DNA of 64,000 bases. Origin: Tianweitania aestuarii (GTDB lineage: Bacteria; Pseudomonadota; Alphaproteobacteria; Rhizobiales; Rhizobiaceae). The DNA lies in NCBI RefSeq assembly GCF_018457165.1, contig NZ_JAFMNX010000003.1:434001-498000 (forward strand), read 5' to 3'. The position numbers and the translations under genes are program-made. The notes beneath the pieces are model-generated. The model was not told where the DNA came from. It saw only the letters and a list, made by a program, of their open reading frames with translations, and searched no databases. The first letter of the stretch is position 1, and every line of letters begins with the position of its first letter. Below are positions 33,946-42,345 of the stretch, one piece after another.

Positions 33946-34962
33946 ATGATCAAGACCCTCTTAGGCTTTGGACTCGCAGCCGTCGCAGCGGCCTTCGCCT
34001 CTTCAACGGCTTCGGCGCAGGAGTTTCGGCTTAACTTCGGCCACTATCTGTCTAACTCACCTTTCGTGAAGGTAGAGCAGGATTTTGCTAAACGCGTCGA
34101 AGAGCGGACCGACGGACGCGTAAAAATCAATATTGTGTACTCAGGAGGCCTCGGCAAGGACTCCGAGTTGCTAGGCCTTGTCGGCCGAGGTGCCATTGAT
34201 ATGGCTGCGATTGTGCCGGGCTACTATGGAGATCAGCTAGTTTACAGCAAGGCTTTGCAGACGCCGTTTGTTTTCAGCAGCCCTGCACAAGCTATTGAGA
34301 TCGCTAACTACTCGTTCTCTGAGCTTCAGCCCTTTAAGGATGAAATGGAGCGACTGGGTGTGCATCGCTTGTTCCATCAGCCGGTCGACCCCTACTATCT
34401 GACGGGTAAAACGGATGCTTGTAAGTCGCTTGACGGCTTGCAGGGCAAGAAGATTCGTACGTTTGGCAGCCTCATTCCGCACATGATGTCGGCGGTCGGC
34501 GCCACGCCGGTCACGGTACCAGCTGGTGATCTTTACGAGGCTGTTGATCGCGGCACGATTGACTACTCCTTCGTCAACCTCGGCAACGTTAATGTGTACA
34601 GGCTCTATGAAGCGGGCAAGTTCACGTGTGGACCGGCTATGAACATCGCTGGTCACCTGGTTGTCATCGGCGATCGCACCTGGCAGCGCCTGCCGGATGA
34701 CATCAAGACGATCATCACTGAAGAATCCGTTCAGGCGCAGAAGGACTATGTTGCCTTCGTTGAATCGTCGGTGGCAACTTCAAGCGAAGCAATCAAGGCG
34801 GGTGGCGGTGAGATCATTGCAATCTCGCCAGAGATGCTTGCCGAGTGGAAAGAAAAGACCCCTGATCTCCTGCAAATGTGGGTTGATGAGCTGAAGGGCC
34901 GTGGTGAAGGCGAAGGAGCTGCAGCGGTTGCACAGGCCTGGCGTGAGCGGGTCGACCAGTAA
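33946..34962 (+). CDS. TRAP transporter solute-binding protein (DctP family)
   Basis: A 338-residue periplasmic binding protein with signal peptide FGLAAVAAAFASSTASAQ, cleaved before EFRLNFGH. The DctP fold is shown by VKVEQDFAKRVEERTDGRVK, YSGGLGKDSELLGLVGRGAIDM and the Arg-containing KKIRTFGSLIP, where family members bind the ligand carboxylate. SFVNLGNVNVYRLYEAGKF is also typical. It would deliver a small carboxylate to the DctQM membrane components encoded just downstream. Confidence 0.92.
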   Translation: MIKTLLGFGLAAVAAAFASSTASAQEFRLNFGHYLSNSPFVKVEQDFAKRVEERTDGRVKINIVYSGGLGKDSELLGLVGRGAIDMAAIVPGYYGDQLVYSKALQTPFVFSSPAQAIEIANYSFSELQPFKDEMERLGVHRLFHQPVDPYYLTGKTDACKSLDGLQGKKIRTFGSLIPHMMSAVGATPVTVPAGDLYEAVDRGTIDYSFVNLGNVNVYRLYEAGKFTCGPAMNIAGHLVVIGDRTWQRLPDDIKTIITEESVQAQKDYVAFVESSVATSSEAIKAGGGEIIAISPEMLAEWKEKTPDLLQMWVDELKGRGEGEGAAAVAQAWRERVDQ

Positions 34963-34990
34963 ACACTCTGAACAGTTCGTAGCAAAAGTG

Positions 34991-35500
34991 ATGGAGAGCG
35001 CGTTGAATCAACTTATCCGACGACTTGCCGTGTTCTCCGTAGCCATCGGCAGCATTGCCTTGTTGCTGTCGATGTTTCTTAGCGTCGGCGATGTGGTCGG
35101 AACGCAGATGGGGCAACCAGTCCCTGGTGCGCTTGAATTCACAGAAAGCACGATGGTTCTTGTGGTATTCGGCGGCATTGCTTGGGCGCAGATACGTCGT
35201 TCCCACATTCGCGTCGAGCTTGTTTACCTGCAAGTTGGACCGCGCATGCGCTCTGCGATGGATATCATTGCGTCCATAGCGGGCATCCTCTTCTTCGGTT
35301 TGATCATTTGGCAAGGCGCAGTAGAAGCTCTCTATAGCTGGCAGATACAAGAAGCGACGTCCGGTCTGTTGCGCTTTCCCCTTTGGCCCGCTCGCTGGAT
35401 CCTAGTGTTCGGCTCGACCATGATGGTCCTTCAGCTGCTGCTGGACCTTTGGTACGACCTGACGCACTTCGGAAACCCTCATCCGGTTGAGTTCGGCTGA
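34991..35500 (+). CDS. TRAP transporter small permease (DctQ family)
   Basis: A 169-residue membrane protein with four predicted helices (FSVAIGSIALLLSMFLSVGD, FTESTMVLVVFGGIAWAQ, IIASIAGILFFGLIIWQGAV, WILVFGSTMMVLQLLLDLWY). The motif RRSHIRVELVY after helix 2 is characteristic of DctQ. The ATG at 34991 is chosen over an upstream start at 34901 that would overlap dctP, although no strong ribosome site is seen. It acts with the large permease in the inner membrane. Confidence 0.9.
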   Translation: MESALNQLIRRLAVFSVAIGSIALLLSMFLSVGDVVGTQMGQPVPGALEFTESTMVLVVFGGIAWAQIRRSHIRVELVYLQVGPRMRSAMDIIASIAGILFFGLIIWQGAVEALYSWQIQEATSGLLRFPLWPARWILVFGSTMMVLQLLLDLWYDLTHFGNPHPVEFG

Positions 35501-35553
35501 CCTGCGGTTCTTGACCGTTTTTGTTCCCAGACCCTCGCCGGAAGGCAAACAAG

Positions 35554-36864
35554 ATGTTTGATCCAGCAACTGCTGCAATTATTGCCATTGGGCTGCTCTT
35601 TTTACTCATGCTTGCCGGTGTGCATATCGGCGTTGCGATGGGGCTGTGCGGCTTGCTCGGTATATACCTGTCGATGGGTGAGTTCGCGGCGCTGGCACAA
35701 GCTGGATCGGTGCCGTTTTCCACCGTCAACAGCTTCACGCTGGCCGTGATCCCGATGTTTATCTTAATGGGTTCTCTGGCAACACAGGCGCGGCTGACGA
35801 CAGACCTCTATGCCGCGGCTCATAACTGGTTTGCCAAACTGCCCGGTGGGTTAGCGATGACCACCACGATGGCGTCCGCAGCATTCGGTGCTGCGTCTGG
35901 ATCAACGATGGTGAATGCCGCCGTATTCACCAAAATGGCCATGCCCGAGATGACGGATGCAGGCTATGACAAGCGCCTAAGCTCAGGCTCGATTGCGTCG
36001 GCCGGCGTCTTATCCGCAATGATCCCGCCGTCCGTTCTTATGGTGATCTACGCCATTACAACCGAGCAATCAGTGGGCAAGATGCTAATTGCGGGCATAA
36101 TCCCGGGTCTCATGACCGCCTTTATCTTCTTGGGTGGCATCTATGTGTGGGCGAAACTGAAGCCCCATCATGCACCTATGCCAGAACACTCCGTATCCTT
36201 CTCGGACAAAATCGGATCCTTGAAGAACACCTGGGGCATCCTGCTTCTCTTCGCTCTGGTGATCGGCGGTATCTATGGCGGCTGGTTCATTCCAACCTAT
36301 GCTGGTGCAGTGGGAGCCTTTGGAGCTTTCCTGATCGTCTTTATGAAGCGTCGCGCTGACTTCGCGACCCTGCGCGAAACGTTTCTGGAAGCGATCCTGT
36401 CGTCCGCAACCATCTTCCTGGTTGTGATAGGCGGCATGCTGTTTGCCCGCTTTTTGACCTATACCGGACTTGTTTCGGAGGTTTCTGACTGGCTGATCAC
36501 ACAAGAACTTCCGCCTTTCGCTTACCTCATGGCCTTTGCGGTTCTGTTTCTGATCTTGGGCTGTTTCATTGAACCCATCGCCATCATCGTGATGACGCTG
36601 CCGGTCATGTTCCCTGTGATGATGAATGTTGGTTATGATCCGATTTGGCTCGGGGTCGTCGTGATCAAGATGTGCGAGATCTCCTTGATTACGCCGCCCG
36701 TTGGACTGAACGCGTTTGTAGTGCGTGCATCGTCCCCGGTCCCGCTACGGCTCGAACAGGTGTTTGCTGGTGTGTTGCCCTTTATCCTGATGGAAGTCGT
36801 TGCATTGGCTCTGTTGATTGCCTTTCCGAGCTTGGTGACCTTTCTTCCGTCGCTGATCTCGTAA
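35554..36864 (+). CDS. TRAP transporter large permease (DctM family)
   Basis: A 436-residue multi-span permease that drives solute uptake with the sodium or proton gradient. Family segments include VIPMFILMGSLATQARLTTD, AAFGAASGSTMVNAAVFTKM, GSIASAGVLSAMIPPSVLMV and LGCFIEPIAIIVMTLPVMFP. The ATG at 35554 follows GGAAGG. With the binding protein and small permease it forms a complete importer. Because it sits inside the island operon, its substrate is probably the compound metabolised by the neighbouring enzymes. Confidence 0.93.
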   Translation: MFDPATAAIIAIGLLFLLMLAGVHIGVAMGLCGLLGIYLSMGEFAALAQAGSVPFSTVNSFTLAVIPMFILMGSLATQARLTTDLYAAAHNWFAKLPGGLAMTTTMASAAFGAASGSTMVNAAVFTKMAMPEMTDAGYDKRLSSGSIASAGVLSAMIPPSVLMVIYAITTEQSVGKMLIAGIIPGLMTAFIFLGGIYVWAKLKPHHAPMPEHSVSFSDKIGSLKNTWGILLLFALVIGGIYGGWFIPTYAGAVGAFGAFLIVFMKRRADFATLRETFLEAILSSATIFLVVIGGMLFARFLTYTGLVSEVSDWLITQELPPFAYLMAFAVLFLILGCFIEPIAIIVMTLPVMFPVMMNVGYDPIWLGVVVIKMCEISLITPPVGLNAFVVRASSPVPLRLEQVFAGVLPFILMEVVALALLIAFPSLVTFLPSLIS

Positions 36865-36878
36865 TTGCGGGTAGGACA

Positions 36879-38276
36879 ATGAACGAAGCAAAGTCTTGTT
36901 CTGTTGAGAAGCACGAGGAAGTCGCAGAAGCGCTCAAGGCGCTTGTTCAACACACAACCCAACTGATATGGTCGGACTTGCCTGTTGATGTTCAACAGCG
37001 TGCCGCCACCGTCTTTTGTGATGACTTCACGTCGCTGATCGCGGCGCGGGAAGAGCCTGAACTGCAAGCCTTGAGCCAGCAAGCAGCGCGCGTAAGCGGC
37101 CCAGCCGAGGCGACGGTCCTGAACGGCGCGCGCCCTGCGCTCCGCCTGGATCGCTATTCGACGGCGCTGGTCAATGGCACGGCAGCAGACTGGGCTGAGT
37201 TGGACGGTGGCTACCGTGCGGTGGTTTGTCATGCCGCGCTCTACTGCATTCCCGCTTTGCTCGCAGAAGCCGAAGCAACAAATGCCAGTTTGCAGGACCT
37301 GTTGTTGGCGCTTGTTGTTGGCTACGAAACGGTCGCCCGCACCGCTCACGCGTTCAGCTTTCCCGGCTTGGTGCTGCATCCCCATGGCGGGCTCGCGACC
37401 GTCGGATCGGCGGCAGCGGTTGCCAAGCTGCGTGGATCCAGCGCTGACGAGACTTTCCGGGCGATCACTACCGCCGCGACCTTGTGCTTGCCGGGACCGT
37501 TCAACCATGCGGTGTCAGGCGCGCTGATCCGCAATGTGTGGCCTGGACTATGCGCGCAGAACGGCATCCGCGCTGTAGATTGGGAACCTCTGGGGATCAC
37601 CGGCAGCCCTTGGTCGATGACCGAAGTGTTCGCCGACATCTTCGGTGGCATTGTCGATGCTCGTGCATTTGATCAGGCGCTAGGAGAGGGCTGGAAGATC
37701 ACGCAAGGCTACCACAAAATGCATGCCTGCTGTCAGTACGCCCATTCCACCGTGGAGGCGATGCTTTCAGCTCTCGAACAGCGAAAGGTGGAGCCAGAGA
37801 GCGTCGAGCAAATCGTGGTCGCGACACACTGGAAGGGTCGCCGTCTGGATCGACCACAACCGGAAACCAGCTTGGCAGCCAAGTTCTCCATCCAGCATAT
37901 TGCTGCCGCTACCCTCGCTCAGGGCCACGCAGGCGCAACAGCGTTTAGTGCCGACAGCCTCGTCGATCCGGACATGGTGCGTCTGCGTGATATTGTTTCG
38001 ATTGATGCTTTTCCAGAAGACCTGCCATGGCCGAATGACCGCCCGTCGCATGTTAAGGTGGTGTTGAGCGATGGCAGCCATCTGGAAGGAACCTGCCTCA
38101 GCGCACCCGGCGGCGCGGATCAGCCGTTCAGTACGCAAGTTCTGCGCGACAAGATCCTGGGCAATCTTGCTCCGGCTTATCCCGGGGGGGCGGAATTGAT
38201 TTCCGCCGCTTTGGATCTCGATCAGGCCATTCTTGCCGCGCCTTGGCGCACGACGCTTGCGCAGATGGTCGGCTGA
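36879..38276 (+). CDS. MmgE/PrpD-family protein, second copy
   Basis: A 465-residue MmgE/PrpD protein, only distantly similar to the first copy. It shows ALVNGTAADWAELDGGYRAV where the first copy has the EYDDTH motif, HPHGGLATVGSAAAVAKL and the C-terminal YHKMHACCQYAHSTVEAM. The aspartates of the usual DD..H motif are altered (WAELDGGY). It may therefore catalyse a different isomerisation, hydration or decarboxylation. The ATG at 36879 has AGGA upstream and lies 14 nt after the DctM stop, so it belongs to the TRAP operon. The frame is open upstream inside dctM without support. Confidence 0.86.
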   Translation: MNEAKSCSVEKHEEVAEALKALVQHTTQLIWSDLPVDVQQRAATVFCDDFTSLIAAREEPELQALSQQAARVSGPAEATVLNGARPALRLDRYSTALVNGTAADWAELDGGYRAVVCHAALYCIPALLAEAEATNASLQDLLLALVVGYETVARTAHAFSFPGLVLHPHGGLATVGSAAAVAKLRGSSADETFRAITTAATLCLPGPFNHAVSGALIRNVWPGLCAQNGIRAVDWEPLGITGSPWSMTEVFADIFGGIVDARAFDQALGEGWKITQGYHKMHACCQYAHSTVEAMLSALEQRKVEPESVEQIVVATHWKGRRLDRPQPETSLAAKFSIQHIAAATLAQGHAGATAFSADSLVDPDMVRLRDIVSIDAFPEDLPWPNDRPSHVKVVLSDGSHLEGTCLSAPGGADQPFSTQVLRDKILGNLAPAYPGGAELISAALDLDQAILAAPWRTTLAQMVG

Positions 38277-38341
38277 CAAGTCTTCAGCCGATCGAGCGAT
38301 TGCTTTGCCCGATCAGCGTCTTTCAACAAGGGAGCACCTGA

Positions 38342-39031
38342 TCAAGCTTCAGAAGCGCTGCCACCGGAAGAAAACAATAGCGTTAGACGGGCACGGAGTG
38401 CTTGATCGATGTGGGCGCGAGCGGCAGCTTCGGCTCCCGCTGCATCGCGGTTCAGTATCAAATCTAGCATCACCTGGTGCTCGACCAACGCCGCTTCTGA
38501 GCGTCCTTCTACTGAAAATGTCGTGCTCGGTAAAAGCGCAAGGGAGTCGTTCAGGTCGCCCAGCATGCGGCGCAGATAGCGATTATGAGCGGCTTCGTAG
38601 ATCGATTCATGAAACAGTGCATTGATGCGCGCGGCGGTCGCCGGGTCGCTCCGTTGCTGCTCGAACAAAGAGGCGATGTGCGTGAGCCCAGCTAGCTCGC
38701 CAGATGACGCATTTTCTGCCGCGAAAGCTGCGGCGCTGCCTTCCAGGCGAGCGCGAAGGGCATAAAGTTCGATCACCTGCGACCGATCCAAGGAGGCGAC
38801 GGTTAGACCGCTGGCGCCTGGTTGCACGAGGCCTCGAACCTGCAAGCGGGCAAAGGCTTCACGTACGGGTGTGCGGCTAACGCCAAGTACCGAGGCGATG
38901 TCTTCTTCCCGCAGGCGCGCACCCGACAGAAGTTGACCCGTGCGGATACGCTCCACGAGTGTGCGATAGACCCGATCGCCGCGATTTTCCTGCGTTTCGT
39001 TCTTCAAGCCGCCCACATGCTTCAGCCGCAT
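38342..39031 (-). CDS. GntR-family regulator, FCD subfamily (tcu side)
   Basis: A 229-residue FCD-type GntR protein. The HTH region is LLSGARLREEDIASVLGVSR followed by TPVREAFARLQVRGLV. The FCD domain includes ELYALRARLEGSAAAFA, NALFHESIYEAAHN, LVEHQVMLDLIL and AARAHIDQA, with the expected His ligands. The gene diverges from tcuA and the GTATAC-N4-GTATAC repeat lies between them. It presumably controls tcuAB in response to a tricarboxylate-type acid; in Salmonella that role is held by the unrelated LysR protein TcuR. Confidence 0.9.
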   Translation of the reverse strand: MRLKHVGGLKNETQENRGDRVYRTLVERIRTGQLLSGARLREEDIASVLGVSRTPVREAFARLQVRGLVQPGASGLTVASLDRSQVIELYALRARLEGSAAAFAAENASSGELAGLTHIASLFEQQRSDPATAARINALFHESIYEAAHNRYLRRMLGDLNDSLALLPSTTFSVEGRSEAALVEHQVMLDLILNRDAAGAEAAARAHIDQALRARLTLLFSSGGSASEA

Positions 39032-39096
39032 TCCGCGTTTTGCGGATGTCAGTTCCTACAACATAGCAGCATAGGGCAACACCCTTGTCATCAATG

Positions 39097-39112
39097 GTAT
39101 ACTTTTGTATAC
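39097..39112. promoter_or_regulatory. GTATAC-N4-GTATAC element between gntR and tcuA-like genes
   Basis: GTATAC occurs at 39097-39102 and 39107-39112, separated by TTTT, in the divergent promoter region. FCD-type GntR proteins often bind short palindromes centred on TATAC-like cores. The factor is inferred from adjacency. Confidence 0.6.
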
Positions 39113-39144
39113 ATAAACATGTAAGGCAGTCGGAGTGAACCTTG

Positions 39145-40530
39145 ATGGATGCGCTGGACGTACTCGTCGTCGGTGGTGGGAATGCTGCTTTGTGCGCCGC
39201 AATCGCAGCGCGCCGCTCGGGTGCATCAGTGATGGTGGTGGAGGGCGCGCCGAAATTTTACCGAGGTGGGAACACCCGACACACCCGCAACATGCGCTGC
39301 GCTCATGACACGGCTACGCAGCACCTGACCGGTCCCTACACGGAAGACGAGTTCCTGGACGACCTACTTCGGGTCACCGAAGGCAACACGGATGAGCAAC
39401 TCGCTCGCCACATGATCTCGCTGTCTAAGCCGATGCTGGACTGGATTGGGGAACAGGGCGTTCGCTTTCAGCCTTCCCTTGGGGGCACGCTCAGCCTCGG
39501 CCGCACCAATTCCTTCTTTCTCGGTGGTGGCAGGGCCATGCTGAATGCACTTTACCTCACTGCTGAAAAGCTTGGTGTTCAGATCCAGTATGATGCTTCG
39601 GTGGTTGCACTCGACGTTGAGGATGGGCGCTTCAAATCGGCCACGATCCGGACGGTCGAAGGCGACAAGGTGGTCGAAGCCCAGTCTCTTGTTGCAGCAG
39701 CCGGTGGGTTCGAGGCAAATATTGAATGGCTCAAGGAAGGCTGGGGCGACATCGCCGATAACTTCCTGATCCGAGGCACGCCTTACAATCGTGGCGACGT
39801 TCTAAAAATGCTGATGGCAGCCGACGTCGAAACGATTGGCGATCCCACGCAGTGCCATGCCGTCGCGATTGACGCGCGCGCTCCGAAGTTCGACGGCGGC
39901 ATCATCACGCGACTTGATTGCGTGGTGTTCGGCATCGTGGTGAACCGGAACGCTGAGCGTTTTTATGATGAAGGACAGGACTTCTGGCCGAAGCGCTATG
40001 CCATTTGGGGACGTCTAGTCGCGCAGCAGCCCGATCAAATCTCCTGGATTATCTTCGACGCTAAATCCCTGAAGATGTTCATGCCGTCGCTTTATCCGCC
40101 GATCGCCGCGCAAAACGTGGCTGATCTCGCCGATAAGCTGGGGCTTCCGGTTGAAGCACTGGAAAAGACAGTGCGTGATTTCAATGCGGCGGTGCGGCCC
40201 GGAACATTTGACCACACGATCCTCGACGACTGCCACACGGAAGGGCTTAACCCACCGAAGACCCATTGGGCGCGCCGTCTGGAAACGCCACCCTTCTACG
40301 CTTACCCGGTGCGGCCCGGCATCACCTTTACTTATCTCGGCACTCGGGTGGACCGCGAAGCGCGTATGCGCATGAAAGGTGGTTTGGGCGCCGAAAACAT
40401 GTTCGCTGCTGGCGAAATCATGGCCGGCAATGTGCTCGGCAAGGGCTATGCCGCCGGCATAGGTATGACGATCGGCAGCGTCTTCGGAAAGCTCGCGGGA
40501 GAAGGAGCAGCACGTCATGCACGCGGCTGA
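39145..40530 (+). CDS. tcuA: FAD-dependent tricarballylate dehydrogenase-like protein TcuA
   Basis: A 461-residue flavoprotein of the TcuA type, which oxidises tricarballylate to cis-aconitate. The FAD motif is VLVVGGGNAALCAAIAARRS, and GGNTRHTRNMRCAHD is characteristic. Substrate-domain segments include NSFFLGGGRAMLNALY and FKSATIRTVEG, and the C-terminus ends GEIMAGNVLGKGYAAGIGMT. The ATG at 39145 follows GGAG at 39132-39135. It overlaps tcuB by 14 nt. Substrate specificity could have shifted to a related polycarboxylate, since no dedicated tricarballylate permease gene of the TcuC type is present. Confidence 0.87.
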   Translation: MDALDVLVVGGGNAALCAAIAARRSGASVMVVEGAPKFYRGGNTRHTRNMRCAHDTATQHLTGPYTEDEFLDDLLRVTEGNTDEQLARHMISLSKPMLDWIGEQGVRFQPSLGGTLSLGRTNSFFLGGGRAMLNALYLTAEKLGVQIQYDASVVALDVEDGRFKSATIRTVEGDKVVEAQSLVAAAGGFEANIEWLKEGWGDIADNFLIRGTPYNRGDVLKMLMAADVETIGDPTQCHAVAIDARAPKFDGGIITRLDCVVFGIVVNRNAERFYDEGQDFWPKRYAIWGRLVAQQPDQISWIIFDAKSLKMFMPSLYPPIAAQNVADLADKLGLPVEALEKTVRDFNAAVRPGTFDHTILDDCHTEGLNPPKTHWARRLETPPFYAYPVRPGITFTYLGTRVDREARMRMKGGLGAENMFAAGEIMAGNVLGKGYAAGIGMTIGSVFGKLAGEGAARHARG

Positions 40531-41638
40531 CCACTACAAGGAAGCCGAAAGGCTTATGACGATCTGCAATTCCTGCCGCTATTGCGAAGGATTGTGCGCG
40601 GTGTTTCCGGCCATGGAGCTGCGGCGTAGCTACGAGAACCGCGATCTCGATTACCTTGCCAATCTCTGTCATGGTTGTGGCGCGTGTTATGTGGATTGCC
40701 AGTTCTCGCCTCCGCATGAGTTCAAGGTTAACGTGCCACGAACCTTGGCGCAGCTTCGTGGCGTGTCATATCGCTCGCATGCATGGCCAGGCTTCATGCG
40801 CCCAATGTTTGACCGCAATGGCTTAGCAATTGCGGTGGTTACAGCGCTTAGCATAGCGGGGTTCATTCTTGGCTTTGCGCTGTGGCATGATCCGCGCGTG
40901 CTGTTTTTAGGTGAGGGTCAGTTTTACCGACTGATGCCACACAACGTGATGGCCCCACTTTTTGGGGCTGCCTTCCTGTTCAGCCTTCTTGCGCTCGGCA
41001 TGGGTTTCCGCAGTTTTTGGTGCGATATTGGTGCGCGCAGTGTTTCAGCAGGGTCTGGCGGCTCCCTCCTGCAGGCAAGCCGCGATGCAGCAGCTTTGCG
41101 GTATCTCGATGGCGGCGGTGTCGGCTGTTACAATGAAGATGAGCGCCCGACCGATAACCGCCGGCTCTTCCACCACCTGACATTCTACGGCTTCCTGCTG
41201 TGTTTCGCCTCCACCTCGTCGGGCACGATCTACCATTATGCTTTTGACTGGCCTGCACCCTATGGCTTGTTAACGCTGCCCAAACTGTTTGGCATACCTG
41301 GCGGTATCGGTCTTGTGGTTGGCTCTCTCGGCCTCATCCACGCGAAGCTTGTGCGTGACCGCGCGCTGATGGATCCTACCAAATTCGGCATGGACACCGC
41401 TTTCCTTCTGATGATGCTGGTGACGGGACTAACTGGCCTCCTTCTGATGGTGTTGCGCGAAACGCCGGCGATGGGCATTACCCTTGCGGTTCATCTCGGA
41501 GCTGTTTTCGCTCTGTTCTTGACGATGCCTTACGGAAAGTTCGTACACGGCATCTATCGCTTCGGCGCGCTTGCGCTTTACGCGGCGGAGCGCAGACTGG
41601 ACCGGGCAGCAGTGCCAGGTGCAAAACGGCCATCGTGA
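40517..41638 (+). CDS. tcuB: 4Fe-4S membrane protein TcuB (electron acceptor of TcuA)
   Basis: A 373-residue protein with two iron-sulfur cysteine clusters at the N-terminus, CNSCRYCEGLCAVFP (residues 16-30) and CHGCGACYVDCQF (residues 51-63). About six hydrophobic helices follow, such as AIAVVTALSIAGFILGFALW and LTFYGFLLCFASTSS, with His residues that could hold heme. In the TcuAB system this protein reoxidises FADH2 of TcuA and passes electrons to the quinone pool. It starts within the end of tcuA. It is the last recognisable gene of the island. Confidence 0.88.
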   Translation: MHAADHYKEAERLMTICNSCRYCEGLCAVFPAMELRRSYENRDLDYLANLCHGCGACYVDCQFSPPHEFKVNVPRTLAQLRGVSYRSHAWPGFMRPMFDRNGLAIAVVTALSIAGFILGFALWHDPRVLFLGEGQFYRLMPHNVMAPLFGAAFLFSLLALGMGFRSFWCDIGARSVSAGSGGSLLQASRDAAALRYLDGGGVGCYNEDERPTDNRRLFHHLTFYGFLLCFASTSSGTIYHYAFDWPAPYGLLTLPKLFGIPGGIGLVVGSLGLIHAKLVRDRALMDPTKFGMDTAFLLMMLVTGLTGLLLMVLRETPAMGITLAVHLGAVFALFLTMPYGKFVHGIYRFGALALYAAERRLDRAAVPGAKRPS

Positions 41639-42093
41639 TAGCGATCTAATCGGCACGAAAACATCAACACTGATCGCTGGCTGCTTTGCGCGTCCACAGC
41701 ACGCCGGATTAGAGTTCGATCTGTTTGTCTGTGCTGTATTAACGGTAATACATCGGCAACAAACTCAGCGACGACACTTTAATGTTTCCAAGGCTAGCGA
41801 AAGGTCACCCTTCGCACATCCCGGCATCCCGGATGCATGTTTGAATGAGCAACAGGAAAGTGCGTGCCAGTTAGGTTCCCTCGCGCGTATACGCGTAAGG
41901 CCCCACCTTCGATGCGCGTCCGCCGTCATAGGTTCAATAACCAATATCAGCGGTGCATCGTTAGTAGGGGAGGGGCGCAGTGTCCGACACCAGCAGACAT
42001 CATACAATGCCTAGCAGAAAGCACGAGCTAGCTCAGTGGCTTAGTGCAACAAGGGGCAACTCGCTGCCACCCAGTCCAACCCACTAACTACTA
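41639..42093. other. Gene-free right end of the island
   Basis: About 455 bp with no supported gene. A perfect 12-bp palindrome, CGCGTATACGCG, lies at 41884-41895. A weak tRNA D-arm-like stretch, AGCTCAGTGGCTTAGTGC, lies near 42030, shortly before the right repeat. No recombinase remnant is recognisable. Confidence 0.45.
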
Positions 42094-42140
42094 ATTCGTA
42101 ATGCGGGGGTCGCGTGTTCGAGTCACGCAAGCGGCACCAT
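42094..42140 (+). repeat. 47-bp direct repeat, right copy (truncated tRNA-Thr 3' end)
   Basis: It is identical to 23542-23588 and contains the anticodon arm's 3' side, the T-arm, the acceptor 3' strand and CCA. The 5' half of a tRNA is missing, so this is not a functional tRNA gene but the second attachment-site copy. Confidence 0.9.
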
Positions 42141-42345
42141 TTCTCCTTACTTCTCAAGTTCTCTGCAGTATGTGGGTCGTTGCAAGCTAATCAATGGCGG
42201 GACAGCTATGCGCGCCATCTCTGTCGTGTTGCTTTGCTTGCGTTATCCTCAAACGAACATTGATCTGCACATTCCACGTGCAGGAAGAGGCATCGCAAAT
42301 GAACCAAAACGTAGGGGCGAGCCAATCTTGCTTTGCGTTCCGGAC
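42141..42345. other. Gene-free stretch right of the island boundary
   Basis: About 205 bp, AT-rich relative to flanking genes, without an ORF that can be supported or a recognised regulatory site. Confidence 0.4.

Larger units (their letters stand above)
23542..42140. mobile_element. Genomic island in tRNA-Thr, about 18.5 kb, catabolic, no visible integrase
   Basis: The region is bounded by a 47-bp perfect direct repeat of the tRNA-Thr 3' end. It carries 16 genes for a GntR-regulated catabolic system with its own TRAP transporter, and its sequence is visibly richer in A/T than the repair and fatty-acid genes to the left. No integrase, excisionase or mobilisation gene is present. It may have lost its recombinase, been moved in trans, or be part of a larger tandem array continuing to the right. 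Confidence 0.8.

Noticed and set aside
41571-42014. 147-aa ORF at the right end of the island
   Set aside because: It starts inside tcuB in another frame and has no ribosome site, domain or compositional sign of a protein; no integrase motif was seen.
42034-42143. Second tRNA-Thr gene
   Set aside because: Only the 3' half matches. The upstream part cannot form a proper acceptor or D stem, so it is an attachment-site copy.
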